DNA of 64,000 nucleotides from Burkholderiaceae bacterium (GCA_026125795.1 JAHCKM010000002.1:1240001-1304000), one strand, 5' to 3'; shown: positions 33,576-42,902, counted from the first letter of the stretch. Translations and numbers: made by a program. Notes: generated from the letters alone by a model not told the origin.

Positions 33576-33577
33576 CG

Positions 33578-35224
33578 ATGCCGTTGGACACCGACGTGTT
33601 CATCGCCGGGGCCGGTCCGGTGGGGCTGACCGCGGCGATGGACCTGCAGCAGCGCGGCCTGCGCGTGATGCTGGCCGAGCCGCGCCACTTTGCCGAGCCG
33701 CCCAACGTCAAGTGCAACCACGTCAGCGCGCGCAGCATGGAGATCTTCCGGCGCCTCGGCGTCGTGCGTACGCTGCGCGATGCGGGGCTGCCGGCCGATT
33801 ACCCCAACGACGTGGTGTTCCGCACCAGCGTCATCGGCATCGAGCTCGCGCGCATACCCATTCCGTGCCGGCGCGATCGCTACACCGACACCAGCGGTCC
33901 CGACGGCTGGTGGCCCACGCCCGAGCCGCCGCACCGCATCAACCAGACCTATCTCGAGCCGATCCTGCTGCGCCACGCCGCCGCGCTGCCCGGCGTGACG
34001 CTGCACAACCGCACGCAGCTCGTGGGCTTCGAGCAGGACGCCGAGGGCGTCACCGTGCAGCTGCGCGAGCTCGATGGCGGCGCCGCGAAATCGGTGCGTG
34101 CGCGCTACCTGATCGGCTGCGACGGCGGCAGCTCCACGGTGCGCAAGCAGATGGGCGCGCAGCTCGAAGGCACCGCGGTGATCCAGCGCGTGCAGAGCAG
34201 CTTCATCCGCGCGCCGGCGCTGCGCGGGCTCATCAAGCACAAGCCGGCGTGGTCGCACTACAGCGTGAACCCGCGGCGCTGCGGCACGGTATTCGCCATC
34301 GACGGGCACGAGACCTGGCTGGTGCACAACCACCTGAACCCTGACGAACCGGATTTTGATTCGGTCGACCGCGACTGGGCGATCCGGCAGATCCTCGGCG
34401 TGGACGAGAGGTTTCAGTACGAGATCCTGACGCGCGAAGACTGGGTGGGTCGCCGCCTCGTCGCCAACCGCTTTCGCAACGGCCGCGTCTTCATCGCAGG
34501 CGATGCCGCGCACCTGTGGGTGCCTTATGCAGGCTACGGCATGAACGCCGGCATCGCCGACGCCGTCAACCTCACGTGGCTGCTGGCGGCCTGCGTGCAG
34601 GGCTGGGCCGATCCGCGCATCCTCGACGCCTACGAGGCCGAGCGCCAGCCGATCACCCAGCAGGTGTCGCACTTCGCGATGGACCATGCGGCCAAGATGA
34701 TCCAGGCGCGCAGCGCGGTGCCGCCCAATATCGAAGCCGACGATGCGGCCGCGGCGGCCGAGCGCGCGCGCATCGGGGCTGAGGCCTACGCGCTCAACGT
34801 GCAGCAGTTCTGCTGCGCCGGACTGAACTTCGGCTACTTCTATGACCGCTCGCCGATCCTGGTGCCCGACGACGAGATGGCGCCGGCCTACACGATGGGC
34901 AGCTTCACCGAGTCGACCGTGCCGGGCTGCCGGCTGCCGCATTGCTGGCTGGCCGACGGCCGCTCGCTGTTCGATGCACTCGGGCCGGGCTACACGCTGT
35001 TGCGCCGCGACGCGCGCGCCGACGTGTCGGCGCTGTTGCATGCAGCGCAGTCGCAGGGTGTGCCGCTGACGGTGCTCGATGCGCAGCCGCGCGACGGCTG
35101 GCCGGCGGCCTACCGCCACGCGCTGCTGCTGGTGCGCGCCGACACCCACGTGGCGTGGCGCGGCGACGCGCTGCCGCCGCGCTGCGATGCGCTGGTGAGG
35201 CGCCTGCGCGGCGTGCCGGCGTGA
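33578..35224 (+). CDS. FAD-dependent aromatic hydroxylase-like monooxygenase
   Basis: 548 residues of the PheA/TfdB/MhpA flavin hydroxylase group. FAD motifs: VFIAGAGPVGLTAAMDLQ at residue 7, the DG motif YLIGCDGGSSTVRK near 180, and the GD motif GRVFIAGDAAHLWVPYAGYG near 305. The C-terminal thioredoxin-like domain of about 100 residues is present. Such enzymes hydroxylate phenols or phenylpropionates with NAD(P)H and O2. It follows the Bug receptor closely and is probably in the same operon. Confidence 0.9.
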   Translation: MPLDTDVFIAGAGPVGLTAAMDLQQRGLRVMLAEPRHFAEPPNVKCNHVSARSMEIFRRLGVVRTLRDAGLPADYPNDVVFRTSVIGIELARIPIPCRRDRYTDTSGPDGWWPTPEPPHRINQTYLEPILLRHAAALPGVTLHNRTQLVGFEQDAEGVTVQLRELDGGAAKSVRARYLIGCDGGSSTVRKQMGAQLEGTAVIQRVQSSFIRAPALRGLIKHKPAWSHYSVNPRRCGTVFAIDGHETWLVHNHLNPDEPDFDSVDRDWAIRQILGVDERFQYEILTREDWVGRRLVANRFRNGRVFIAGDAAHLWVPYAGYGMNAGIADAVNLTWLLAACVQGWADPRILDAYEAERQPITQQVSHFAMDHAAKMIQARSAVPPNIEADDAAAAAERARIGAEAYALNVQQFCCAGLNFGYFYDRSPILVPDDEMAPAYTMGSFTESTVPGCRLPHCWLADGRSLFDALGPGYTLLRRDARADVSALLHAAQSQGVPLTVLDAQPRDGWPAAYRHALLLVRADTHVAWRGDALPPRCDALVRRLRGVPA

Positions 35225-35358
35225 TCCACGCGGCAGCCCGCTGAGGCTGCAACGGCGCGTTTTCCCGGATCCGTGGCGCGCGCCGCGCGGGGTGAACCGC
35301 GAACTGGCCGGTCATACCGGGCTGTTCGACGGATCGAACCCCGAGCGCGTTCGGGAAG

Positions 35359-36900
35359 ATGGGGCACTTCCTGCGCCCTAGAACCATGCCCGCCTCCAGC
35401 CCCACGACCTTTGGCCCGCTCACCTGGGCCTTGTTGATCGCCGTTGCCGCGCTCGTCGCCGGCGTCGCGTGGGCGCTGCGCGGTCGCTTGCGCAGCGCGC
35501 CCAGCCCGCGGCGTGCGGACCACGGTACGATCGACCCGGTCACCGGTCTGATGTCACGCGCCGCCTTCGAGGTCGCGCTGGCGCAGGCGCTCGACACCGA
35601 GCGCGGCGAGGGCCGCAGCGGCGGCCTGCTCTACGTGGGACTCGATGGCTTCCGCCTGGTCAACGAAGGGCATGGCCACGCGCAGGGCGACAAGGTGCTG
35701 GTTGCCACGGCCGGCACGCTGCGCCAGGTGTGCGGCGAGCGCGTGCCGATGTGCCGCTGCGCGGGCGACGAGTTCGCGATCTGGCTCAATGCCGACACGT
35801 CGGCCTGTGAGCTGCTGGCGCGCCGTGTCGCCGAGGCGCTGGCCGGCGGTGTGGAGCTCGACGGGCAGCGCTTCACGGCCGGAGCGTCCATCGGCTTGGC
35901 GCTGTTTCCCAGGCACGGCACCAGCGCGCAGCTGGTGCTGCGTGCTGCCACCGCCATGCGCGCGGTCAAGCGCGCGGGCGGCGGCACGCACGCGCTGTTC
36001 GATCCGCGCATCGAGACCGAGCAGCGCGAGGAACTGAAGATCGCGCAGGACCTGCGCCTGGCGGTGTCGCGCAAGGAGCTCGAGCTGGTTTACCAGCCGA
36101 AGATCGAAGCGGCGAGCCTGCAGGTCACGGCGGTGGAGGCGCTGCTGCGCTGGAAACATCCGCAACTGGGCATGGTGAGCCCGACGCGCTTCATCCCGAT
36201 TGCGGAGAAGCACGGCCTGATCGAGGCCATCGGCAACTGGGTGCTGGAAGCCGCGCTCACGCAGGCCGCGGTGTGGCGCAAGGCCGGCCTGCGCATGCGC
36301 GTGGCGATCAACGTGTCGGGCTTCCAGATGCGGCAGGACGACTTTGCCAAGCGCCTGCAAAGCGGCTTGCGTGCACACGGCCTGCAGCCCAACCGCTTCA
36401 CCTGCGAGATCACCGAATCGGTGGCGATGGAAGACACGCAGGTGACGCGCAGCGCCTTCGATCGCCTGCGCGAGCTCGGCGTTCACGTGTCGATCGACGA
36501 CTTCGGCACCGGGCATTCCAGCCTCGCGACGCTGCGCCGCCTGCCGGCGCAGGAGATCAAGATCGATCGCGCCTTCGTCGCCGACATGGCCACCGATGCC
36601 GATGCCAAGGCCATCGTGGCCGCGGTGCTGACGATGGCGCGCGCGCTCGGCCTGCGCGTGGTCGCCGAAGGCGTGGAGACGCCGGCGCAGCGCGACCTGC
36701 TGGTGCAGATGGGCTGCGACGAGCTGCAGGGTTATCTGTTCGCCAAGCCGATGAGCGCACGCGCCATCGCGTTGTGGGCGATGGACGCGCCCACCTCGCT
36801 GGCCCAGACCTTCAGCCCGTCGTTGTTCAAGGACACGGCAATCACCGACGCGCGATCCACCGAGATCATGCCGTCGCGGCCGGCATCGCTGCCGCGATAG
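35359..36900 (+). CDS. GGDEF-EAL c-di-GMP signalling protein, membrane anchored
   Basis: 513 residues. One transmembrane helix (LTWALLIAVAALVAGVAWAL) leads to a GGDEF domain with the active-site variant AGDEF in CRCAGDEFAIW, then an EAL domain with AVEALLRWKHP, EITESVAMED, DDFGTGHSSL, IKIDRAFV and AEGVET. All EAL metal and catalytic residues look present, so phosphodiesterase activity is likely; the GGDEF half may be active or regulatory. ATG at 35359; a second ATG at 35386 is possible. Confidence 0.92.
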   Translation: MGHFLRPRTMPASSPTTFGPLTWALLIAVAALVAGVAWALRGRLRSAPSPRRADHGTIDPVTGLMSRAAFEVALAQALDTERGEGRSGGLLYVGLDGFRLVNEGHGHAQGDKVLVATAGTLRQVCGERVPMCRCAGDEFAIWLNADTSACELLARRVAEALAGGVELDGQRFTAGASIGLALFPRHGTSAQLVLRAATAMRAVKRAGGGTHALFDPRIETEQREELKIAQDLRLAVSRKELELVYQPKIEAASLQVTAVEALLRWKHPQLGMVSPTRFIPIAEKHGLIEAIGNWVLEAALTQAAVWRKAGLRMRVAINVSGFQMRQDDFAKRLQSGLRAHGLQPNRFTCEITESVAMEDTQVTRSAFDRLRELGVHVSIDDFGTGHSSLATLRRLPAQEIKIDRAFVADMATDADAKAIVAAVLTMARALGLRVVAEGVETPAQRDLLVQMGCDELQGYLFAKPMSARAIALWAMDAPTSLAQTFSPSLFKDTAITDARSTEIMPSRPASLPR

Positions 36901-37053
36901 CAGCGCGCGCCGGCACGGCGCCGGCATGCACCTTGCCGCGTGACGGGTCCGTGTTCTCCGCAGCGCGAGAACCGTCGATGTGCGTGCGAAAGCTTTCGAT
37001 CGTGCCGCAGAAATTGCGGCTCTCGCGCTGCCCATCCCTTCAGGAGTTGGACC

Positions 37054-37500
37054 ATGAAAGTCAGTGAAGCCATGACCCGCGACGTCTCGATCGCCAGCCC
37101 CGATGACACCTTGCAGCAGGCCGCCTCCAAGATGGCCGAGCTCGATGCCGGCGTGCTGCCGGTGGGCGCCGGCGACCGGCTGGTCGGCATGCTGACCGAC
37201 CGCGACATCGCCGTGCGCGCGGTGGCCCAAGGCAAGGGTCCGCAGACCCCGGTGCGCGACGTGATGAGCGAAGAGGTCAAGTACTGCTTCGAAGATGAGG
37301 AGCTCACCGATGTCACCGCGAACATGGGCGACATCCAGCTGCGCCGCCTGCCGGTGCTCAACCGCGACAAGCGGCTGGTGGGCATCGTGTCGCTCGGCGA
37401 TATCGTCACCACCGGCGGCGACTCGCGCCAGGCAGGCCAGGCGCTGGCCGGCATCTCGCAGCCCGGCGGCGAGCACTCGCAAGCCACGCAGACGCACTGA
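37054..37500 (+). CDS. Two-CBS-domain protein
   Basis: 148 residues with a tandem CBS pair: MKVSEAMTRDVSIASPDDTL...GMLTDRDIAVR and PVRDVMSEEVKYCFEDEEL...GIVSLGDIV. Such stand-alone pairs bind adenine nucleotides and sense energy state. The end is a polar tail. ATG at 37054 with CAGGAG about 8 bases upstream. It lies 153 bp after the GGDEF-EAL gene. Confidence 0.92.
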   Translation: MKVSEAMTRDVSIASPDDTLQQAASKMAELDAGVLPVGAGDRLVGMLTDRDIAVRAVAQGKGPQTPVRDVMSEEVKYCFEDEELTDVTANMGDIQLRRLPVLNRDKRLVGIVSLGDIVTTGGDSRQAGQALAGISQPGGEHSQATQTH

Positions 37501-37688
37501 AGAGACGGGCGACAAGCCGGCCAACGCGGGGCAGATGCCGGCGTAGCGAAGAAGGAAACGCCACCCTGGTCGCGAGGCAGACTTCTCGCGGACGCGGGTG
37601 AGCGGCGGAATTGCGCCTGCCTCCCGGGGAGGCCGCGACGCAGTGCCACTACACTGCCGCGGCGCAACACGAAGGGAGCGGGGTCCGC

Positions 37689-38504
37689 ATGGAGTTCACG
37701 AATCGGGTGGCCGCCATCACCGGCGGCGGCAGCGGCATCGGCCGCGCAGTGGCGGCCGCGATGGCCAGGCGCGACGTGGCGGCCGTGGCGCTGGTCGACG
37801 TCAACGAGTCAATCGACGAGGTGGCCGCCGCGCTCAATGCCGAGGCCGGCCGCGCGTTCGCGGTGCCGTTCTGCGGCGACACCACCGACGAGGCCTTTCG
37901 CGCAGCGGTATTCGACACGATGGGCACGAAGCACGGCCCGGTGTCGTTGTGCGTGCCGGCCGCCGGGATCACGCGCGACGACCTGGCGGTGCGCGTCGAC
38001 AAGCTCACCGGCAAGGCGCGCATCTACCCGCTCGAGCAGTTTCGTCTGGTGGTCGAGGTGAACCTGATCGCGCCGGTGTATTGGGCGCTCGAGATGATCG
38101 GCCGCATCGCCGAGAACCGCGCCGCGCAGGGCCTCAAGCGCTGGAGCCCGCAGGAAGGCATCCAGGGCTCGGTGGTGTTCATCGGCTCGATCTCGTCGCA
38201 GGGCAACCGCGGCCAGATTTCGTACGCCAGCACCAAGGCCGGACTCGAAGGCGCGGCCGCCACGATCATGAAGGAGGCGATGTTCCACGGCGTGCGCTGC
38301 AGCGTGATCCATCCCGGCTTCACCGACACGCCGATGGTGCGCGCAATGGGTGCCGACTACGTGAACAAGAACATCCTGCCGTTCACCCAGCTCGGCCGCC
38401 TGATCAAGCCCGACGAGATCGCCGACGCGATCTGCTTCATGCTGGCCAACTCGGCGGTCAGCGGCGAGTTGTGGGTCGATGCCGGATGGCACGCGCCGGC
38501 CTGA
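37689..38504 (+). CDS. Short-chain dehydrogenase/reductase
   Basis: 271 residues. NAD(P)-binding TGxxxGxG is AITGGGSGIGRAV; an Asp-containing VDVN follows the second strand, suggesting NAD preference. The catalytic residues are Ser in FIGSISSQG and the Tyr/Lys pair in ISYASTKAGL. IHPGFTDTPMV is the usual PG motif. Reaction unknown. ATG at 37689 was chosen over an upstream frame that carries no family sequence. Confidence 0.9.
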   Translation: MEFTNRVAAITGGGSGIGRAVAAAMARRDVAAVALVDVNESIDEVAAALNAEAGRAFAVPFCGDTTDEAFRAAVFDTMGTKHGPVSLCVPAAGITRDDLAVRVDKLTGKARIYPLEQFRLVVEVNLIAPVYWALEMIGRIAENRAAQGLKRWSPQEGIQGSVVFIGSISSQGNRGQISYASTKAGLEGAAATIMKEAMFHGVRCSVIHPGFTDTPMVRAMGADYVNKNILPFTQLGRLIKPDEIADAICFMLANSAVSGELWVDAGWHAPA

Positions 38505-38523
38505 GCCGGCTCCAAGCCGTTCC

Positions 38524-39432
38524 TCAGCGGCGCCCGAGCGCGTCGAGCGCGCGCAGCGTGTCGGTGTCGAGCTTGCCGGTCTGCGTCAGCTGCTGCTGCT
38601 GCTGAAAGGTGCGCAGCGCGGCGCGCGTGCGTGGGCCCAGGATGCCGTCGATCGGTCCCACGTCGATACCGTTCTTCTCCAAAGTCTGCTGGGCGGCGCG
38701 CACCGCGTCGCTGACCACGCAGGCCTGCAGCTCCGGTGCGCTGCGCAGCCAGCCTTGCACGTCGGCCGGGTTGAAGTCGGGCGCCGGCCGGGCGCGCGGA
38801 TTGTTGGCCTTGACCGCCGCCAGCCGTGCGGGCAGGGTATCGCGAAACGCGCGCGGCATGCCTTGCACGAACGCCGACTTGAGGTTGTCGGCCACGGCGC
38901 CCCGTCCGGCGCCGGCCTTGCGCGCGAACAGGCGACCGGCGCCCACGGTGGTGCGCGCGCCTGTGCTGGTGGTGACGGCGTCGCCCTGTTCGACGAAGAA
39001 CTCGCTGCCATCGCTGGCGGCGCGCAACGCGACCACCCCCGCCGGCGTCGACAGCTCGACGTGCGGGGTCATGATCTGGTAGCGTGGAGCCTTGTCGCGC
39101 TTGGGCACGGTGACCTTGGCCCAGCCCGAGATCAGGAAGTGCGGCCCGACCACGCCCTCGCCGCCGCTCGGAAGGTCAACGACGAACAGGCTGTCGGGGC
39201 CGATCAGGATCTGGACGCCGTCGTCGTCTTCGAGCTGCACGATCGCCTGCGCACCGGTACGCACGATGTCGCAGGTTTGCAGGCGCATGCCCGGTGCGGT
39301 GAGGTACGCGGCGGCGCCCGAGACGATGCTGGCCGGGCCTTCGGTGATGGTTACGGTCGGCGCGGCGTGTGCGGCGATCGACGCCAGCAGCGCGGCCGCG
39401 CCGATGGCACCCCGAGCGGTGCAGCGGGTCAT
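38524..39432 (-). CDS. FecR-domain / peptidoglycan-binding exported protein
   Basis: 302 residues. Signal peptide GAAALLASIAAHAA, then a FecR-like beta domain (DIVRTGAQAIVQLEDDDGVQ, FLISGWAKVTVP, STPAGVVALRA), then a Pro/Ala-rich linker. The C-terminus is a PG_binding_1 motif (VGPIDGILGPRTRAALRTFQ). The architecture suggests an envelope protein that attaches to the cell wall, not a TonB-linked FecR regulator. It starts 4 bp after the peroxiredoxin stop, so the two form an operon. Confidence 0.85.
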   Translation of the reverse strand: MTRCTARGAIGAAALLASIAAHAAPTVTITEGPASIVSGAAAYLTAPGMRLQTCDIVRTGAQAIVQLEDDDGVQILIGPDSLFVVDLPSGGEGVVGPHFLISGWAKVTVPKRDKAPRYQIMTPHVELSTPAGVVALRAASDGSEFFVEQGDAVTTSTGARTTVGAGRLFARKAGAGRGAVADNLKSAFVQGMPRAFRDTLPARLAAVKANNPRARPAPDFNPADVQGWLRSAPELQACVVSDAVRAAQQTLEKNGIDVGPIDGILGPRTRAALRTFQQQQQLTQTGKLDTDTLRALDALGRR

Positions 39433-39436
39433 CACG

Positions 39437-40096
39437 TCAGCGCGGCTGCTTGATGATGCGCAGATAGGGCTTGGGCGCCTTCCAGCCGTCGGGGAACAGC
39501 TTCTTGGCGTCGTCGTCGCTCACCGAGCCGGCGATGATCACGTCCTCGCCGTGCTTCCAGTTCACCGGTGTGGCCACCTTGTACTTGGCCGTCATCTGCA
39601 TCGAGTCGAGCGAGCGCAGGATCTCGTCGAAGTTGCGGCCGGTGGTCATCGGGTAGGTCATCATCAGCTTGATCCTCTTGTCGGGGCCGATCACGAACAC
39701 CGAGCGCACGGTGGCGTTGGTGGCCGCGGTGCGTCCCTCGCTGGTGCCCGGCTCGTCGGCCGGCAGCATGTTGTAGAGCTTGGCCACCTTGAGATCGGGG
39801 TCGCCGATCATCGGGTACTTCACCTTGGCGCCTTGTGTCTCTTCGATGTCGTCGGCCCACTTGGCATGGTTGTCGACCGGGTCGACCGACAGGCCGATCA
39901 GCTTGGTGTTGCGCTTGGTGAACTCCGGCTCGATCTTCGCCATGTAGCCGAGCTCGGTGGTGCACACCGGGGTGAAGTCCTTCGGGTGCGAGAAGAGGAT
40001 CGCCCAGCTGTCGCCGATCCACTGGTGGAACTTGATCGGACCCTGGGTGGTCTGGGCGTCGAAGTCGGGGGCGATGTCGTTGATGCGCAGGGACAT
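39437..40096 (-). CDS. 1-Cys peroxiredoxin (Prx6 type)
   Basis: 219 residues. Opens MSLRINDIAPDFDA; the peroxidatic Cys is in DFTPVCTTELGYM, and Thr in the PxxxTxxC motif is present. YPMTTGRNFDEILRSLDSMQ and TPVNWKHGEDVII are Prx6-specific. No resolving Cys is visible, so turnover needs an external thiol. It reduces peroxides in the cytosol. ATG at 40096; upstream is the 442-bp non-coding region. Confidence 0.95.
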   Translation of the reverse strand: MSLRINDIAPDFDAQTTQGPIKFHQWIGDSWAILFSHPKDFTPVCTTELGYMAKIEPEFTKRNTKLIGLSVDPVDNHAKWADDIEETQGAKVKYPMIGDPDLKVAKLYNMLPADEPGTSEGRTAATNATVRSVFVIGPDKRIKLMMTYPMTTGRNFDEILRSLDSMQMTAKYKVATPVNWKHGEDVIIAGSVSDDDAKKLFPDGWKAPKPYLRIIKQPR

Positions 40097-40538
40097 GGTC
40101 TACTCCAGACGGCGCGCGGGTGAGTGATCAGCGACCGCCCGGCGCGTCGACAGACACGCGGTCGCTGGAATATGCAAGCGTAGCGTTTCTGGCGCCGCAG
40201 ATGCACCCCCATGATCGGCTCAGGCCGCAGCGCACCTGCCCGCTCGGCGGAGCGCTTGAGCGAGCCTGCGATGTGGCGCGGCTCCGATTGTTCGAACGCG
40301 TCGGGCTGCAGGTCCGTCGCGTTGCGGGTCGCGGTGACCGTGGCCGACCAGCGACCCGACTTGGCTGCGGACTTGCACGTGGGGTGCGGCAGAGGCATGG
40401 TGCCGCCGGTGAATACACGGCTTGACAAGGCCGCAAATGCCGTGCCGCCGTGCGTGTAGGGAGCGGAACGCGCCGATTCGGATCGGCGCGTGGCACGACA
40501 CTTGCCGCTGCGGGTTGTGTTCTTCAAGGAGAGTCACC
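40097..40538. other. 442-bp divergent intergenic region
   Basis: No convincing gene. Several short frames have no ribosome-binding site or recognisable sequence. It should carry the promoters of the peroxiredoxin gene (leftward) and of the small gene pair from 40539 (rightward). A very stable hairpin lies at 40468-40491. Confidence 0.5.
40468..40491 (+). promoter_or_regulatory. Stable hairpin in the leader of the small gene pair
   Basis: ACGCGCCGAT (40468-40477) pairs perfectly with ATCGGCGCGT (40482-40491) around a TCGG loop, 47 bases before the GTG start at 40539. It could be a leader hairpin, an operator or a leftward terminator; there is no T tract. Confidence 0.45.
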
Positions 40539-40736
40539 GTGCCTGACGCCAGACGTCCCGCCAGCCCCGGTCAACCGCGGCGTGAGCGTCGCGACGCCGT
40601 CACGCAGCAGGAGGAGTTCGACGAGCTTGCAGCCGAGCAACGAGCGCCGGTGCAGCCCGATGCCACCATCGACGCGCGCCACGCCGAGCGGCGCGCACAC
40701 ACGCCGCGCGACCGCGACCCGCAGCGCCGCCGCTGA
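40539..40736 (+). CDS. Small hydrophilic Arg/Gln-rich protein
   Basis: 65 residues, probably disordered: PDARRPASPGQPRRERRDAV, QQEEFDELAAEQRAPVQPDA, then an Arg-rich end. Start GTG at 40539 has AAGGAG 8 bases upstream, the main evidence that it is translated. It ends 2 bp before the next small gene. No family recognised. Confidence 0.6.
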   Translation: MPDARRPASPGQPRRERRDAVTQQEEFDELAAEQRAPVQPDATIDARHAERRAHTPRDRDPQRRR

Positions 40737-40738
40737 CC

Positions 40739-40930
40739 ATGAGCGACCACGACATCACGCCCGATCGCGCGCCGCGCAAGCCCGATCCGGACGAGCATCC
40801 TGGCGAGGACGGCCAGTACGTCGACCCGGCGCGCACGCGCGTGAAGCGGCGCGATCCCGAAGGAGAGCGGCTGCACGAGCAGCACGTGCCGGACCAGTCC
40901 GATCCCGACGAGCACCAGGGCGACGTCTGA
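40739..40930 (+). CDS. Small hydrophilic Asp/Pro-rich protein
   Basis: 63 residues with almost no hydrophobic side chains: DHDITPDRAPRKPDPDEHPG, QYVDPARTRVKRRDP, LHEQHVPDQSDPDEHQGDV. The near-repeat PDPDEHPG / SDPDEHQG is notable. Starts at ATG 40739, immediately after the previous stop. Probably disordered, perhaps a stress hydrophilin. Confidence 0.6.
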   Translation: MSDHDITPDRAPRKPDPDEHPGEDGQYVDPARTRVKRRDPEGERLHEQHVPDQSDPDEHQGDV

Positions 40931-41036
40931 TCCACACGCGCAGGCCTCGGCACGGCCGCGCCCGGCAACGCACGTCGTTTGCCCGTCAGACGGTCCCGCG
41001 AGACGGCTCGCGGTCACCATCCGCATACACCGCACC

Positions 41037-41924
41037 ATGATCCAGTTTGTCGACACGCCTGCCCTGCGCATCGCCTATCGCACTGGAGGAGACCCGCATG
41101 CCACGCCGCTGTTGCTGCTGCACGGCTGGCCTGACGACGCCAGCGCCTTCGACGCCGTCGCACCGGCGCTGCAGCAGGCCGGCTGGCGCACGTTCGCACC
41201 CTGGCAACGCGGCTGCGGGTCCACCGAGTTCCGCACCGGCAGCACGCTGCGCTCGGGCGAGACCGCCGCGCTGGTGCAGGACGCGCTCGACTTTGCCAGC
41301 GCGCTTCAGCTGCAGCGCTTTGCCGTCGTGGGTCACGACTGGGGCGCGCGCGTCGCCTACTTGCTCGCGGCGGTGGAGCCGCAGCGCGTGATGGCGTGTG
41401 CGGCGCTGTCGGTGCCGTTCGAGCCCGGCGTGCCGGCCACGCCGCCGCTGCGCCAGGCGCAGGCGTTCTGGTACCAATGGTTCCTCACCACCGAGCGCGG
41501 CGCCGAGGTGTTGCGGCGCGGCGGCAAGGCTTTCGCGCGCTTTCAGTGGCACTCGTGGAGCCCGCCCGGTTGGTTCGACGACGTGGCGTTCGACCAGGTG
41601 GCGCGTTCGTTCGAGAACCCTGACTGGGTCGCTGTCACGCTGCACGCGTGCCGCGAGCGCTGGGGCGAGGCCGAACCCGATCCGACCCACGCCGACCTGG
41701 CACGCCGCCTTCGCGAGGCGCGCCGTATCGCGGTTCCGACACTGATGGTGCAGGGCGGCAGCGATCGTGTGGTGCTGCCGCACAGCAGTGAGAGCAAGGA
41801 GGTGCACTTCAGCGGGCCTTACCAGCGCCACCTGCTCGAAGGCGTGGGGCACTTTCCGACGCGCGAGGCGCCGCACCAGACGGCCGGTCTGCTCACGTCA
41901 TTTCTCGGTCAGCATCCGCGCTGA
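41037..41924 (+). CDS. Epoxide hydrolase / haloalkane dehalogenase-like alpha/beta hydrolase
   Basis: 295 residues. The oxyanion loop is HGWP (LLLLHGWPDDASAFD), the nucleophile elbow is GHDWGARVAY with Asp as nucleophile, and the catalytic His is in EGVGHFPTRE; SDRVVLP supplies the acid region. An Asp nucleophile points to epoxide hydrolase or dehalogenase activity rather than esterase. ATG at 41037. It is convergent with the gene ending at 42004. Confidence 0.88.
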   Translation: MIQFVDTPALRIAYRTGGDPHATPLLLLHGWPDDASAFDAVAPALQQAGWRTFAPWQRGCGSTEFRTGSTLRSGETAALVQDALDFASALQLQRFAVVGHDWGARVAYLLAAVEPQRVMACAALSVPFEPGVPATPPLRQAQAFWYQWFLTTERGAEVLRRGGKAFARFQWHSWSPPGWFDDVAFDQVARSFENPDWVAVTLHACRERWGEAEPDPTHADLARRLREARRIAVPTLMVQGGSDRVVLPHSSESKEVHFSGPYQRHLLEGVGHFPTREAPHQTAGLLTSFLGQHPR

Positions 41925-42003
41925 CGGCGGCATGGCAATTGCCGCCCGCGCAGCCGTGCCGCAAGCCCGAACCACGAGGCATATACCGGCGTCGCGCAGC
42001 GGG

Positions 42004-42738
42004 TCAGTCCGCGCGCACCGCGGTGCGCTCGCACCAGGGCAGCCACCGCCCGCGCGGGTTCCACTCCCACACGATGCGTTGGGTGCGGCCGTCGGCGCTG
42101 AAGTCGATGAGCGCGCGTTCGGTCGCGCCGTCGAAGGTCCAGCGCCGGCCGTCGACGTTGAGCTCGTAGCGGCGCTCATGACCGCGGTTGTCGAAGCAAC
42201 GGGCGAACAGTCGGCCGGTCGACCCGTCGACGCCCATCACGCCCATGGTTTCGATCGGGTCGGCGCCGACGTAAGCCTTTTCGTCAAGCAACAGGAAAAA
42301 GCGCCCGGTGTGCCAGTGCGCCGTGTGGGTGCTCTTCCAGCGCTGCGGGTCGCCCTTGGGGTTGGCGATCGATTGGTGCGGGCTGCCGTAGTTCAGCCCT
42401 TCGGCGCGCCACTGGCCGACGAACATCTCCAGCGCCTCGTGTAGCAGGGAGCGCACCGGCTGCACCGCGGCCGCCGGCCGCTGCGGCGCCGGCGTTGTCC
42501 TGACCGCGCCCTGGGCGTCGATGGTCTTGACGATCGCATCGTGCACCGCCTTGTCGGCCAGCGCCGCCACCGCGGGTGATGTGATCGGGATCGTGCCGGT
42601 GATCACGCGCGGCGGCTCCGATGCGTGGGTCACGGTGGCACTCCATGTGATCGCGTTGTCGCTGACGTCGAAGTCCCCCTCGTAGCTGTAGACCTTCGCC
42701 GTCAGGCCGTGCTCGTGCGTCGTCGGCTCGATATGCAT
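42004..42738 (-). CDS. DUF1579-like lipocalin-fold protein
   Basis: 244 residues. The C-terminal 150 residues resemble DUF1579: EALEMFVGQWRAEGLNYG, FFLLLDEKAYVGADPIETM, RLFARCFDNRGHERRYEL, WTFDGATERALIDF. The N-terminal 90 residues have a separate strand-rich pattern and may be another small domain. Cytoplasmic, no signal. Function unknown. ATG at 42738; divergent from the AsmA-type gene with 164 bp between. Confidence 0.65.
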   Translation of the reverse strand: MHIEPTTHEHGLTAKVYSYEGDFDVSDNAITWSATVTHASEPPRVITGTIPITSPAVAALADKAVHDAIVKTIDAQGAVRTTPAPQRPAAAVQPVRSLLHEALEMFVGQWRAEGLNYGSPHQSIANPKGDPQRWKSTHTAHWHTGRFFLLLDEKAYVGADPIETMGVMGVDGSTGRLFARCFDNRGHERRYELNVDGRRWTFDGATERALIDFSADGRTQRIVWEWNPRGRWLPWCERTAVRAD

Positions 42739-42902
42739 CGCGTGGCTCCTGCTGAGCGATGCATGCAGCCTAGGGCGGTGGTGACGCCGCGCGCTAGCGG
42801 CCTGCGCCGCCCAGGTCCGTAGGCCATCGCCTACGCCCCGGCGCCGCTGCTGTGGGCGCGCCGCTTGCTAGGGTGCCACCACAAACGCCAATCGGGTCTG
42901 CC

